62,416 bases of DNA from Chloroherpetonaceae bacterium (GTDB lineage: Bacteria > Bacteroidota > Chlorobiia > Chlorobiales > Thermochlorobacteraceae). Shown piece by piece: positions 1-8,286 of this stretch. Location of the stretch: the NCBI GenBank assembly GCA_033763895.1, contig JANRJQ010000013.1, positions 1 to 62,416 on the forward strand, given 5' to 3'. Numbering within the stretch: position 1 is the first letter of the stretch; each line of letters opens with the position of its first letter. Both the position numbers and the translations under genes were made by a program. Below the pieces are notes generated by a model that saw nothing but the letters and a program-made list of their open reading frames with translations, had not been told where the DNA came from and ran no database searches.

Positions 1-88
1 GCAGGAACACCGTCCATTGTGGCGGAAAGAAGTCGCCCGTGCGATTCACCGGCAGTGAGATATCGGAAAAACATTAAACTGAAATTGA

Positions 89-700
89 TTAGTATTTTTT
101 CAAAAAATTGGACATCCAAAGAATTAATTCTTTGAATTGAATATCAAACATATTGTGAGGGTTCAACCCCTCTTGTATCAAAAGTTCTTGAAGCTTGCTA
201 TCAAATTCGTGATAAGCAATCAAAATTTGCCTGTAGCTTAAATGGACAGATGTATGATGAAGAAACCAATTTCGAACAACTTTTATCATTTGCTCCAGAG
301 AATTATGATGAATGCCGATATCACTTCCGGATAAATCTGATAGAAAAGTTTTGTAACGATGACTCTCTCGGTCTAAAACTAAGAGGCGCTTTGTAGCAAA
401 TTTAGAAACGCCAGAATATTTAAGCCCAAAATCGAAACCACATTCAAAAGGCATATTCATACGAGGTAACTGATCTTTACGGACATCAACAATAGAATCG
501 ACTCTTGAAAGATCATGAATTGAATATTGCGAAGATTTCATCAATCCTTTAATCTGATCAATGCGTGAATGACTCGAATCAACCGTTTCAGATAAAAGGG
601 GTCGATATCCTAAAGCAATAATCGAAAACAATAGAGGTCGGAAAAGGGGGAAGTAATCGTTATCAAATGGGCAGTTAACAAAAACATTACGGTTTCTCAT
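89..700 (-). CDS. TIR-like / deoxyribosyltransferase-like conserved protein
   Basis: A 203-residue protein opening with VFVNCPFDNDYFPLF, followed by a variable stretch and then SIHDLSRVDS and NMPFECGFDFG. This NCPFD...HDLSR...MPFE.G pattern marks a family of bacterial proteins of unknown function whose predicted fold resembles TIR and nucleoside deoxyribosyltransferase domains; the acidic residue in the MPFECG segment sits where those folds carry the catalytic Glu. That fold relation is my inference. The gene lies 38 bp downstream of a DUF2188-type gene on the same strand, so the two probably form one transcript. Such proteins are often seen in accessory or defence regions, but nothing here proves a defence role. 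Confidence 0.6.
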   Translation of the reverse strand: MRNRNVFVNCPFDNDYFPLFRPLLFSIIALGYRPLLSETVDSSHSRIDQIKGLMKSSQYSIHDLSRVDSIVDVRKDQLPRMNMPFECGFDFGLKYSGVSKFATKRLLVLDRESHRYKTFLSDLSGSDIGIHHNSLEQMIKVVRNWFLHHTSVHLSYRQILIAYHEFDSKLQELLIQEGLNPHNMFDIQFKELILWMSNFLKKY

Positions 701-738
701 AAATAGGGAGAAAACGAAGAAAAATAAACTAAAAAAAT

Positions 739-957
739 CTAATTAATTATAACCACAGGGCGACCTTTAGAAACCAAATTAGCCTCTTTCATTGCTTTTA
801 CTTTATTCGGGACTAAGGCTAATTCGGTATTACGGCCTTCCTCAGCAACGAGCCAGCCATCATGAGATTTAATCACATAAATTTTTGTACCCTTTCGAGC
901 CCCCGCATCTCGAAAAGCTTTACGAAGGCGGCGATTGCGTAAATCAATTTTAGTCAT
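739..957 (-). CDS. DUF2188-like small protein
   Basis: A 72-residue protein with a basic N-terminal third (RNRRLRKAFRDAGARKG) and then a core reading YVIKSHDGWLVAEEG...PNKVKAMKEA...GRPVVIIN. The core has the shape of DUF2188, a small beta-rich domain with a conserved GW and a closing hydrophobic strand. Function is unknown. It is the first gene of a probable two-gene unit with the TIR-like protein at 89-700. The basic head, which DUF2188 proteins do not always have, could bind nucleic acid, but this is a guess. The short region upstream carries a motif also found upstream of dapA. Confidence 0.55.
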   Translation of the reverse strand: MTKIDLRNRRLRKAFRDAGARKGTKIYVIKSHDGWLVAEEGRNTELALVPNKVKAMKEANLVSKGRPVVIIN

Positions 958-1011
958 AGTGAATTTTATGGGTTACAAAATGAGTTTACCAATAAAAAGA
1001 AAAAATTGGAT

Positions 1012-4000
1012 TTACTCAAAAGTTTGAACACAAATCGCCAACTGTTCGGCTTCATGCTGCTTCAAGAAACCGGTTGCAGGGCTTGCCGACGAAGGTCGCC
1101 CGATATAGCGCAGTTTCATTGAAGCCGGAACAATTTCCATCAAGCGAGGCAAAAGAAAACTCCACGCGCCCATATTCTTAGGCTCTTCTTGAACCCACAC
1201 CACCTCGGTAGCGGTTCCATACTTTTCAAATAAATGCTGCAGTTTCTTTTTTGGGAAAGGATAAAACTGTTCAACCCGAACCACGGCAACATCATGCCGT
1301 TGCTCTTTTACACGATACTGATGCAAGTCGTAATAAACCTTCCCGCTGCAAAGCGCAATTCGCTTGACATTGGTTGGCGATTGAACATCATCCAAGACAT
1401 TATGAAACCGATCGTTCGTTAAATCTTGTGGAACAGAAACGGCAAGCGGATGTCGAAGCAAACTCTTCGGGGTCATCACAACAAGCGGTTTAATATTGCC
1501 TGAAATAATTTGGCGGCGAAGCAAATGAAAATACTGTGCCGGCGTTGTGGGGTAAGCCACTTGCATATTGGTTTCTGCACAGAGCTGCAAAAATCGCTCT
1601 AGCCGCGCCGAAGAGTGTTCTGGCCCTTGACCTTCATAGCCGTGAGGCAAAAGCAGAACAAGCCCCGACTTCTGCCCCCACTTCGACTCCGTGCTTGCAA
1701 TAAACTGATCTATCATAATCTGCGCACCATTGGCGAAATCGCCAAACTGTGCTTCCCATAGGACAAGTGAAAGCGGGTCGGCGACGCTATAACCAAATTC
1801 AAACCCCATCACCGCAAATTCTGAAAGCAAACTATCAAACACATTGAACTGCGCTTGCGTGGGTGTGATATGCCGAAGCGGAATAAACTCTTCGCCCGTT
1901 TCCGTTTCTACAAAGGCCAAGTGGCGTTGGCTGAATGTTCCGCGCGTGCTGTCTTGCCCCGAAAGCCTGACGGGATGACCGCTCAAAACAATACTGCCAT
2001 AAGCAAGAGACTCGGCAAAGCCCCAATCGATTTGGGTTTGTGAAGCATCGGCACCAAGCAACTGTTTACGTTTTGCAAATTGCTGCTCAAGCTTTTTATT
2101 AATCCGAAATCCTTCGGGCAAGCGGAACATCGACTCCACAATTTGTTGCAAGGTTTCAAGCGGGACGCTCGTTTCAGGGTTTCGATTAGTTACAGGCAAT
2201 TCCTCTTGTGAAATCGCCAAAGTAAGATCAGCCTTTTTCTTTTGCTCGATTTCAGCCTCATCGTGCGTGGCTTTATAGGCTTTGGCTTTCTCGTAGGCTT
2301 GATCAAGTTCATCCTTAAATCGATTCATCAAAGCTTCAACCTCGGCTTCGGTGAAACTGCCTTCGCGAATCAAATCTTGCGCGTAGATTTCACGAACCGA
2401 CGGGCGGTCTTTAATCTTTTTGTAGAGAACGGGTTGTGTGTAAGCCGGGTCATCACCTTCATTATGGCCGTGCCTGCGGTAACACATCATATCAATCACC
2501 ACATCGCCGCCATAAGTCATTCGGTATTCCAGCGCCATTTGAATCACGCGAATACACGCCTCAGGGTCTTCGCCATTAACATGAAAAATCGGCGCTTGCA
2601 CCATCTTAGCGACATCGGTGGCATAGAGTGTTGAACGCGCTTCATCCGGACCTGTTGTAAATCCAATTTGATTGTTGATAATGAGATGAATTGTGCCGCC
2701 AGTTGCGTAGCCTTTGAGCTTCGAAAGATTCAGCGTTTCAGCCACAACACCTTGTCCGGCAAAAGCCGCATCGCCGTGAATGAGGAACGAAAGCACTTCG
2801 CGCTCAGCTTTTCGGCGCGGCTCAGAAAATTGAGAAGCAAAGTTGCTTCGGCGGTCTTGCTTAGCCCGAACGATTCCTTCAACTACTGGATTCACCGCCT
2901 CAAGGTGGCTGGGGTTTGACGCTACAGAAACCGTTACTTCCTTACCATTATGACCGGTTCGCTTTCCCGTCGCGCCCAAGTGATACTTCACATCGCCGGA
3001 GCCTTGCGTGATTTCACCCGCGGCGAGAGGCAGTTTTTTTCCTTCAAACTCGGCGAAAAGCGTTTCATACGATTTGCCAATTACATTGGTCAAAACATTC
3101 AGTCGTCCGCGATGTGCCATACCAATCACCACTTCCTCGGTGCCATAAGTTGCGGCTTCCTTCACCAAGTAATCGGAAATGGCGATGGCCGTTTCACCGC
3201 CTTCAATCGAAAAGCGCTTATGCCCTAAAAACTTGGTGTGTAAATAGCGCTCAAACCCTTCGGCACGAATGAGGTTATAGAGAATTTCTTCTTTTTCAGC
3301 TTTCGTGAAAATCTTTTTTACGCGGGCATCTTCACAGTGCTGTTGAATCCAACGCTTTTGCTCGAGCGATTGAATGTTCATAAACTCAACGCCGGTTTTT
3401 TCGCAATAAGCCGAGCGCAAAATGCCGATGACATCGCGAAGAAGCATTTGATCTTTATTGCCAAAACTCATTGTGATGAATTCGCGATCCAAATCCCAAA
3501 GTGTAAGCTCGTAAAATTCAGGGTCAAGCTCGGGATGATAAGTCGGCTCATAGCCCAAAGGATTGATATTGGCAATAAGATGGCCGCGAACCCGATACGC
3601 ATTAATCATTTGCATCACACGCGCTTGCTTACGAATCACCTCTTCCATATTGACAGCACCACCAAAAGTGATGGTGCTTTTATCGGTCATACTCTTCCAA
3701 GGCTTGTAGGGCATTTTGAGATCGGTGAAAATCTCATCATAAAAATTCTCTTCACCTTGTAAATACCGATTGATCAATGCAAGAAACTCGCCGGATTCTG
3801 CGCCTTGAATAATGCGGTGATCGTAGGTGCTTGTCGTTGTCATCACTTTACTGATGCCAAGCTGCGCACGTACCTCGGGCGACATTGCTTGATACTCCGG
3901 CGGGAAATCAATCGCGCCGGTAGCGATAATCGCACCCTGACCTTCCATTAAGCGCGGCACCGAAGAGGCCGTACCGATTGTTCCCGGATTGGTCAGTGAA

Positions 4001-4815
4001 ATGGTTGTTCCTTGAAAATCGGCCGGGTCAAGTTGGTTCTTGCGCGATTTGGCAATAAGCTTATTGTAAGCGGCAAAAAACTGCGCGAAGTTCATTTGTT
4101 CCGCCGATTTGATATTGGGCACCACAAGTGAGCGTGAGCCATCCTTTTTTGTCATATCCACGGCAAGGCCAATGGCAATATGCTGATGCTCGATGCGGTA
4201 AGGCTTTCCGGCAACCGTAGCAAACGAAGCATTCATCGCCGCAATTTTTTTTGCCGCTTTAACGATTGCCCAAGCAATGATGTGCGTGAAAGCAATTTTC
4301 CCGCCACCCGTTGCGGAAAGGTGCTGATTAATGATAATGCGATTTTCTTCAAGGACTTTCACTGCAATCGTGCGAACACTTGTAGCTGTAGGCACCGAAA
4401 GACTTTGCTGCATATTTTCAACAATGCGAACCGCAGTTCCCAAAATGGCAGTCGCTTTTTCGCCATCTCCGAGCTTTAACTCTTCAAGGGTATTGTAGTT
4501 TTTACCCATAATGGGTGTGCCTGATTTCGGAACGCCATTGGCTGGAGAAGAAGCGGAAATGCTGCGCGGACTTGAAGAAGCATTTAAATTAGCGGTTTGA
4601 ATAACTGCGGACTCTTCGTGATATCGCGATTCGTCATGTTCAAGAAGCGACAAATCCACTTTCCCTTGGCGAAGATCATCGAAAAAGAGGCGCCAGCTTT
4701 GCTTGACGGCTTCAGGGTTCTTTTCATACTCTTGATAGAGATCTTCAATAAAAAGGGTATTGAACCCAAAGATTTCAACTAATTTTTCTTGAACGGCTTG
4801 ATCAGTAATGCTCAT
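1012..4815 (-). CDS. kgd: Multifunctional 2-oxoglutarate dehydrogenase E1 / succinyltransferase E2
   Basis: A 1267-residue fusion of the actinobacterial OdhA/Kgd type. Residues 1-45 resemble the 2-oxoglutarate dehydrogenase N-terminal segment (FGFNTLFIEDLYQEYEKNP). A low-complexity Ser/Ala linker follows, then a dihydrolipoyl acyltransferase catalytic domain at about residues 105-370 with the catalytic TYDHRIIQG motif near 332. The thiamine-diphosphate E1 region runs from about 410 to the end and shows HRGRLNVL (near 568), GDVKYHLG, NPSHLEAVNPVVEG and GQDSTRGTFSQRHL. No lipoyl domain is visible, so the lipoyl carrier must come from another protein. The enzyme decarboxylates 2-oxoglutarate and passes the succinyl group to CoA in the oxidative TCA cycle. 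It starts with ATG and stands alone, followed 54 bp later by the DUF2188 gene on the same strand. Confidence 0.93.
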   Translation of the reverse strand: MSITDQAVQEKLVEIFGFNTLFIEDLYQEYEKNPEAVKQSWRLFFDDLRQGKVDLSLLEHDESRYHEESAVIQTANLNASSSPRSISASSPANGVPKSGTPIMGKNYNTLEELKLGDGEKATAILGTAVRIVENMQQSLSVPTATSVRTIAVKVLEENRIIINQHLSATGGGKIAFTHIIAWAIVKAAKKIAAMNASFATVAGKPYRIEHQHIAIGLAVDMTKKDGSRSLVVPNIKSAEQMNFAQFFAAYNKLIAKSRKNQLDPADFQGTTISLTNPGTIGTASSVPRLMEGQGAIIATGAIDFPPEYQAMSPEVRAQLGISKVMTTTSTYDHRIIQGAESGEFLALINRYLQGEENFYDEIFTDLKMPYKPWKSMTDKSTITFGGAVNMEEVIRKQARVMQMINAYRVRGHLIANINPLGYEPTYHPELDPEFYELTLWDLDREFITMSFGNKDQMLLRDVIGILRSAYCEKTGVEFMNIQSLEQKRWIQQHCEDARVKKIFTKAEKEEILYNLIRAEGFERYLHTKFLGHKRFSIEGGETAIAISDYLVKEAATYGTEEVVIGMAHRGRLNVLTNVIGKSYETLFAEFEGKKLPLAAGEITQGSGDVKYHLGATGKRTGHNGKEVTVSVASNPSHLEAVNPVVEGIVRAKQDRRSNFASQFSEPRRKAEREVLSFLIHGDAAFAGQGVVAETLNLSKLKGYATGGTIHLIINNQIGFTTGPDEARSTLYATDVAKMVQAPIFHVNGEDPEACIRVIQMALEYRMTYGGDVVIDMMCYRRHGHNEGDDPAYTQPVLYKKIKDRPSVREIYAQDLIREGSFTEAEVEALMNRFKDELDQAYEKAKAYKATHDEAEIEQKKKADLTLAISQEELPVTNRNPETSVPLETLQQIVESMFRLPEGFRINKKLEQQFAKRKQLLGADASQTQIDWGFAESLAYGSIVLSGHPVRLSGQDSTRGTFSQRHLAFVETETGEEFIPLRHITPTQAQFNVFDSLLSEFAVMGFEFGYSVADPLSLVLWEAQFGDFANGAQIMIDQFIASTESKWGQKSGLVLLLPHGYEGQGPEHSSARLERFLQLCAETNMQVAYPTTPAQYFHLLRRQIISGNIKPLVVMTPKSLLRHPLAVSVPQDLTNDRFHNVLDDVQSPTNVKRIALCSGKVYYDLHQYRVKEQRHDVAVVRVEQFYPFPKKKLQHLFEKYGTATEVVWVQEEPKNMGAWSFLLPRLMEIVPASMKLRYIGRPSSASPATGFLKQHEAEQLAICVQTFE

Positions 4816-5209
4816 AAGTTGTCCTTACAATAGAAGTGACAGAAAAAAATTGATTGTTGTTAAGGTGCGGCTTTCGTGCCTGAAAAAAGAGCTGAAAACG
4901 AAACCAAAGGCAGTCTTAATTCGATAGTGCGAATGTACGCAAGGGAGGGCAAGTTTTAAGTACTTTACTTATTGAAATTTAAATTTGACTCTAATAAGGT
5001 AAAGGAAGAGCATCAAAGGAAGGCAGACTTCAGATGCGCAATTCATTGAGTGATTCAAAACGGAATTAGAACAAGTCGTTGACTCAAGTGTTGATTTTCT
5101 CATTAATCAAGAAATGACCAAGGCTTCCTAAATTTCTTCAAAAACAGAAGTGTTACTAAAATTGCTAAATGAAAAGGACTTGGTTCTTTCGTGCATTCAA
5201 TGCTATTTA
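4816..5209. other. Intergenic region upstream of the oxoglutarate dehydrogenase gene
   Basis: About 390 bp, AT-rich, between two minus-strand genes. It should hold the promoter of the 2-oxoglutarate dehydrogenase gene. I see no convincing reading frame, no strong hairpin with a T-run, and no repeat of the families found elsewhere in the window. Confidence 0.5.
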
Positions 5210-6655
5210 TTACCGCGAACCCTTCGCTGATAAAATTGCCTCAAGAATCGCGTTGCTATCAAACTGAAGATTTTCCATTCCTTTTTCAACCGAAACTGTT
5301 TCCGATTTATCCAACCCCTTCGCCGAAACCGTAGCCGAAGACACTACCTCGCCACTCGCGCGATTGGCAAAGCTCACCAAAGCAGAAACATCTTGCAAAA
5401 TTAACTCTCCATTTGGCGATTGAACCCGAGCCGCTTCGGTTGATGTAACCGTTGCGGTTATAACCAACGGCGCGCCCGATTTAATCACCGCTCCTTGCTT
5501 TTGAAAATACGCCACCATTCGTTTCATCAATTTGACTTTAGCCGCATCACTTCCCACGCCTTGCACCGTGATATCGCAAGTAAAGGGAGAAACTTTTGCC
5601 GTATAGTCGAACGAAACGGAAGTCGTTTTTGCAGCTTCTTGCCGAAGCCGATTGCTAAGTTCTGTAAAATCAATCAGAGCCGTTACTTTGCCACGGTTGC
5701 TCACCGTGCCTTCGGTGGTGGTCAAAAATATCAGTGATGCAGTTCCTGTTTCATCGGTCACGCTTGAACCGACTTCTCGCTCACCATTCATAAAGAGCAC
5801 CGTCACCCCGCGAATCGGCGTCTCTTTTCCTGCATCTACCGCAACGGCCTTTACCCTGAGCGGCTGCTCCAAGGCCCGGCCCACTTCACCCGTTTGCTTA
5901 TCGCCGGCGGATTTTCTTAAGTACACCTTCGAGAGCAATTTCCCTAAACCCGTTTCAATGGCTGCAAGCGAAGCATCTTGCGGGGCTTGATAAGCGTTCC
6001 CCGGAAAAATACCGTTATAAAAAACCTGTTTGGGCGTGAACGGCTCATAGGCATTAAGCGCATCGATATACTGCCCAACGGCAGAGGCAATATTTCCGCT
6101 TGTCGCATTACTTTCGGCTGCACTAATTTTTGTTCGTGCTCCCGCGACAATTTCATCAAGCTCGGTTCTGAGCTTTTTCATGAATGCGGCTTTTTCCAAA
6201 ACCATTAGAACATCAGTCGTGCCCTTGACCTTCGAAACGAATTCATCGCCTTGCGTAATAAGGCTGAGATCCATTTTATCCACCACCACTTGAATTCGCT
6301 CTTGAAGGTTGGTGATGTTAAAATTTCCTGAAGTGCCCGAAGATGACATTTCACTTAGTGTGGTTGAAGAGGAAACGGTCATTTTCAGTTGCTTGGCAAT
6401 TGCGTTTCGCGCTTGATCGCGTGCATTTTCGAGTGCTCTTCCGCCGCGTCCGCTTCCGACACCCAGCCAATAGGCGTCATCCGGAAAGCGCGAATCCTTC
6501 CCGCTGCTCACCCACGCCGGCGGCACCTGTGCTTCAGCCGTTGCAACCACCTGTAGCGGCGCTAAAGCGGTTGTTTGAGAGGCACATGAAAGTGATAAAT
6601 GAATCACCAATGCGGTGAGAAGGAGTGAAAACGTTTTTTGAAGAATCCGTTTCAT
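5210..6655 (-). CDS. LPP20-like outer-envelope lipoprotein
   Basis: A 481-residue lipoprotein. The N-terminus MKRILQKTFSLLLTALVIHLSLSC ends in a lipobox with Cys24. Residues about 45-165 (PPAWVSSGKDSRFPDDAYWLGVGSG, then ARDQARNAIAKQLK) match the LPP20/LpoB-like pattern: a signature W with a following GxG, then a helix of repeated Ala residues. The middle (about 165-230) is helical and Ala-rich, and the C-terminal half has beta-rich repeats with Ig-like spacing (RGVTVLFMNGEREVGSSVTDETG). It follows a second lipoprotein gene by 43 bp on the same strand, and both share the ENARDQARNAIAKQL / EATADAQKCAVYFML type of helix, so they probably act together in the outer membrane. The exact role is unknown. 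Confidence 0.65.
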   Translation of the reverse strand: MKRILQKTFSLLLTALVIHLSLSCASQTTALAPLQVVATAEAQVPPAWVSSGKDSRFPDDAYWLGVGSGRGGRALENARDQARNAIAKQLKMTVSSSTTLSEMSSSGTSGNFNITNLQERIQVVVDKMDLSLITQGDEFVSKVKGTTDVLMVLEKAAFMKKLRTELDEIVAGARTKISAAESNATSGNIASAVGQYIDALNAYEPFTPKQVFYNGIFPGNAYQAPQDASLAAIETGLGKLLSKVYLRKSAGDKQTGEVGRALEQPLRVKAVAVDAGKETPIRGVTVLFMNGEREVGSSVTDETGTASLIFLTTTEGTVSNRGKVTALIDFTELSNRLRQEAAKTTSVSFDYTAKVSPFTCDITVQGVGSDAAKVKLMKRMVAYFQKQGAVIKSGAPLVITATVTSTEAARVQSPNGELILQDVSALVSFANRASGEVVSSATVSAKGLDKSETVSVEKGMENLQFDSNAILEAILSAKGSR

Positions 6656-6698
6656 AACATCAGATGTTAGAGTGAGTCAAGTTGAATTTGAATTATCG

Positions 6699-8015
6699 TT
6701 ACTTTTCAATCGCCATTAAAATCAATTTATCCTTGACTTGCAGCCTGCGGAGTTTTGCGCCATTGCCTTGAAAAGTTTTGTCCGTTTTCAATTTCTTTTC
6801 AAGTTCCTTAAAAAATTCATTAGCCGTTTGAACATTATTTTGGCGGATAGCGAAGTCAATCGTTTGCTCAGTGGCAGCGATTTGCTTGGCTTGCGTCGTA
6901 ATTCCTTTCAACGCTTCTTCAACCGCATCGGCTAAGGCAAAGGTATCGTTGAATTTACCGGTAATCTTGAAAATCAACTTGAAGTGCCGCCCGCGGTCTA
7001 AATCTTCTTTCCAATAGCCACTCACGCGGGAAAGCACTTTTCCAACTGCGTCATTCATTGCTTCTTCAATTACGGCGGCATCAGTAACCGAAGGCCGTTC
7101 CGGGCTGTATCCGGTTTCTGAGCCCAAAAGTAATGCCGTGGTAGTTTCGTAGGCCTTGCAAGTCACCGCGGCTTTTTTACCCAGTTTCCCTTGCTCAACC
7201 GTTACAGAATAAGTGATATAAATATCGGCACCGATGCTCAATACCAATTGATAGGTAATATCTTCTCCAACGCCCTTAACGGAACCGACGGCACGCGCCA
7301 AGTCCGATACAGCATCTTGCTGCTCGGGCACGCGAACTTGATATCGGCGATTGGTTAAAAATGATTCAATGACGGTTGCAGCCGTTTTAAGCTGTGGGTT
7401 TTTCGCCATTGCGTCAATTGGGCTTTCTCCTTTGGCAACCGACGGTAAAACCATAATGAAAGGATTACTTTGCGAATCGGTAAGATCGCTTTGCGAAGCC
7501 ACCGCACCCAAGGATGCCAGAAACTTCTTCAAATTTTCGGTATTGATTCTCACCAACCGCTCAATTCGAATGTTTCCGTTCGACATTTTCACGCGGCTTA
7601 AAATCTCTTCACCCGTCCAAGCAATGGCATTTGAAGCATTGAGGGCCTCCGTACCAAAAAATTGATCCTGCACACCCTTAAAGGCATCTTCTTCAGCAGC
7701 CGTTTGCAATATTCTATCCGTCGCCTTGAACAACATAAAATAGACCGCACATTTTTGCGCATCTGCAGTGGCTTCGTCCACATCCTTTCCAATTCCTTTT
7801 GCGCGAATGGTTACATTGGCAGCATCGTAAACCTCGACAAACACGGCCTCGGTTGAGCGCGGCATTTGTGCCTGAATAGGCCGAGGAAAAAATAAAGAAC
7901 TTGTTGTTGAAGCACATGCAGAAAGCAGCACAATGTAAAGGCCACTCAGCATTTTTGTGAAGAGTGATCGAATGTTCAACGGTCGAAAACGAAAAAAATT
8001 TAACGGTGCCGGCAT
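6699..8015 (-). CDS. DUF6175-like lipoprotein
   Basis: Read from the ATG at 8015 this is a 438-residue lipoprotein: a basic head, then LYIVLLSACAS with the lipidated Cys near residue 33. An upstream ATG at 8054 would add 13 residues and make the signal too long. An LPP20-like segment (AKGIGKDVDEATADAQKCA) follows. The middle reads FIMVLPSVAKGESPIDAMAKNP and VIESFLTNRRYQVRVPEQQ, then YQLVLSIGADIYITYSV, which recalls DUF6175 proteins of Bacteroidota. It is the first gene of a two-gene unit with the LPP20-like lipoprotein at 5210-6655. The function is not known; a sensor or assembly factor at the outer membrane is possible. Confidence 0.55.
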   Translation of the reverse strand: MPAPLNFFRFRPLNIRSLFTKMLSGLYIVLLSACASTTSSLFFPRPIQAQMPRSTEAVFVEVYDAANVTIRAKGIGKDVDEATADAQKCAVYFMLFKATDRILQTAAEEDAFKGVQDQFFGTEALNASNAIAWTGEEILSRVKMSNGNIRIERLVRINTENLKKFLASLGAVASQSDLTDSQSNPFIMVLPSVAKGESPIDAMAKNPQLKTAATVIESFLTNRRYQVRVPEQQDAVSDLARAVGSVKGVGEDITYQLVLSIGADIYITYSVTVEQGKLGKKAAVTCKAYETTTALLLGSETGYSPERPSVTDAAVIEEAMNDAVGKVLSRVSGYWKEDLDRGRHFKLIFKITGKFNDTFALADAVEEALKGITTQAKQIAATEQTIDFAIRQNNVQTANEFFKELEKKLKTDKTFQGNGAKLRRLQVKDKLILMAIEK

Positions 8016-8286
8016 AAGAGTTGGATTTAAGAATCGTCTTAAAGTTCTTAACAAAAATGAATTTATATACGATGATCAAAAGACTTGTTTCATCGCCTTG
8101 CGATGCCTCACAATAAAGGCAAAGAGAGATTTTATGCTTTAAACCAAAAGTCGAAGTATGGCGTCTAAATTCACATCCGAAATTTACAACATTGGAAGTT
8201 GAAGTTGAGAAAAAATGATGATGAAATCAGATGGTTCGCGAAAACAGTTTAATTATTGACGAGCAACCGGAATGAAAAATCTCATC

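Noticed and set aside
1-88. Possible 3' end of a plus-strand gene at the left edge; two frames are open to 56 and 76 bp.
   Set aside because: Fewer than 25 codons are visible in each frame and neither shows a recognisable motif, so no gene can be supported.
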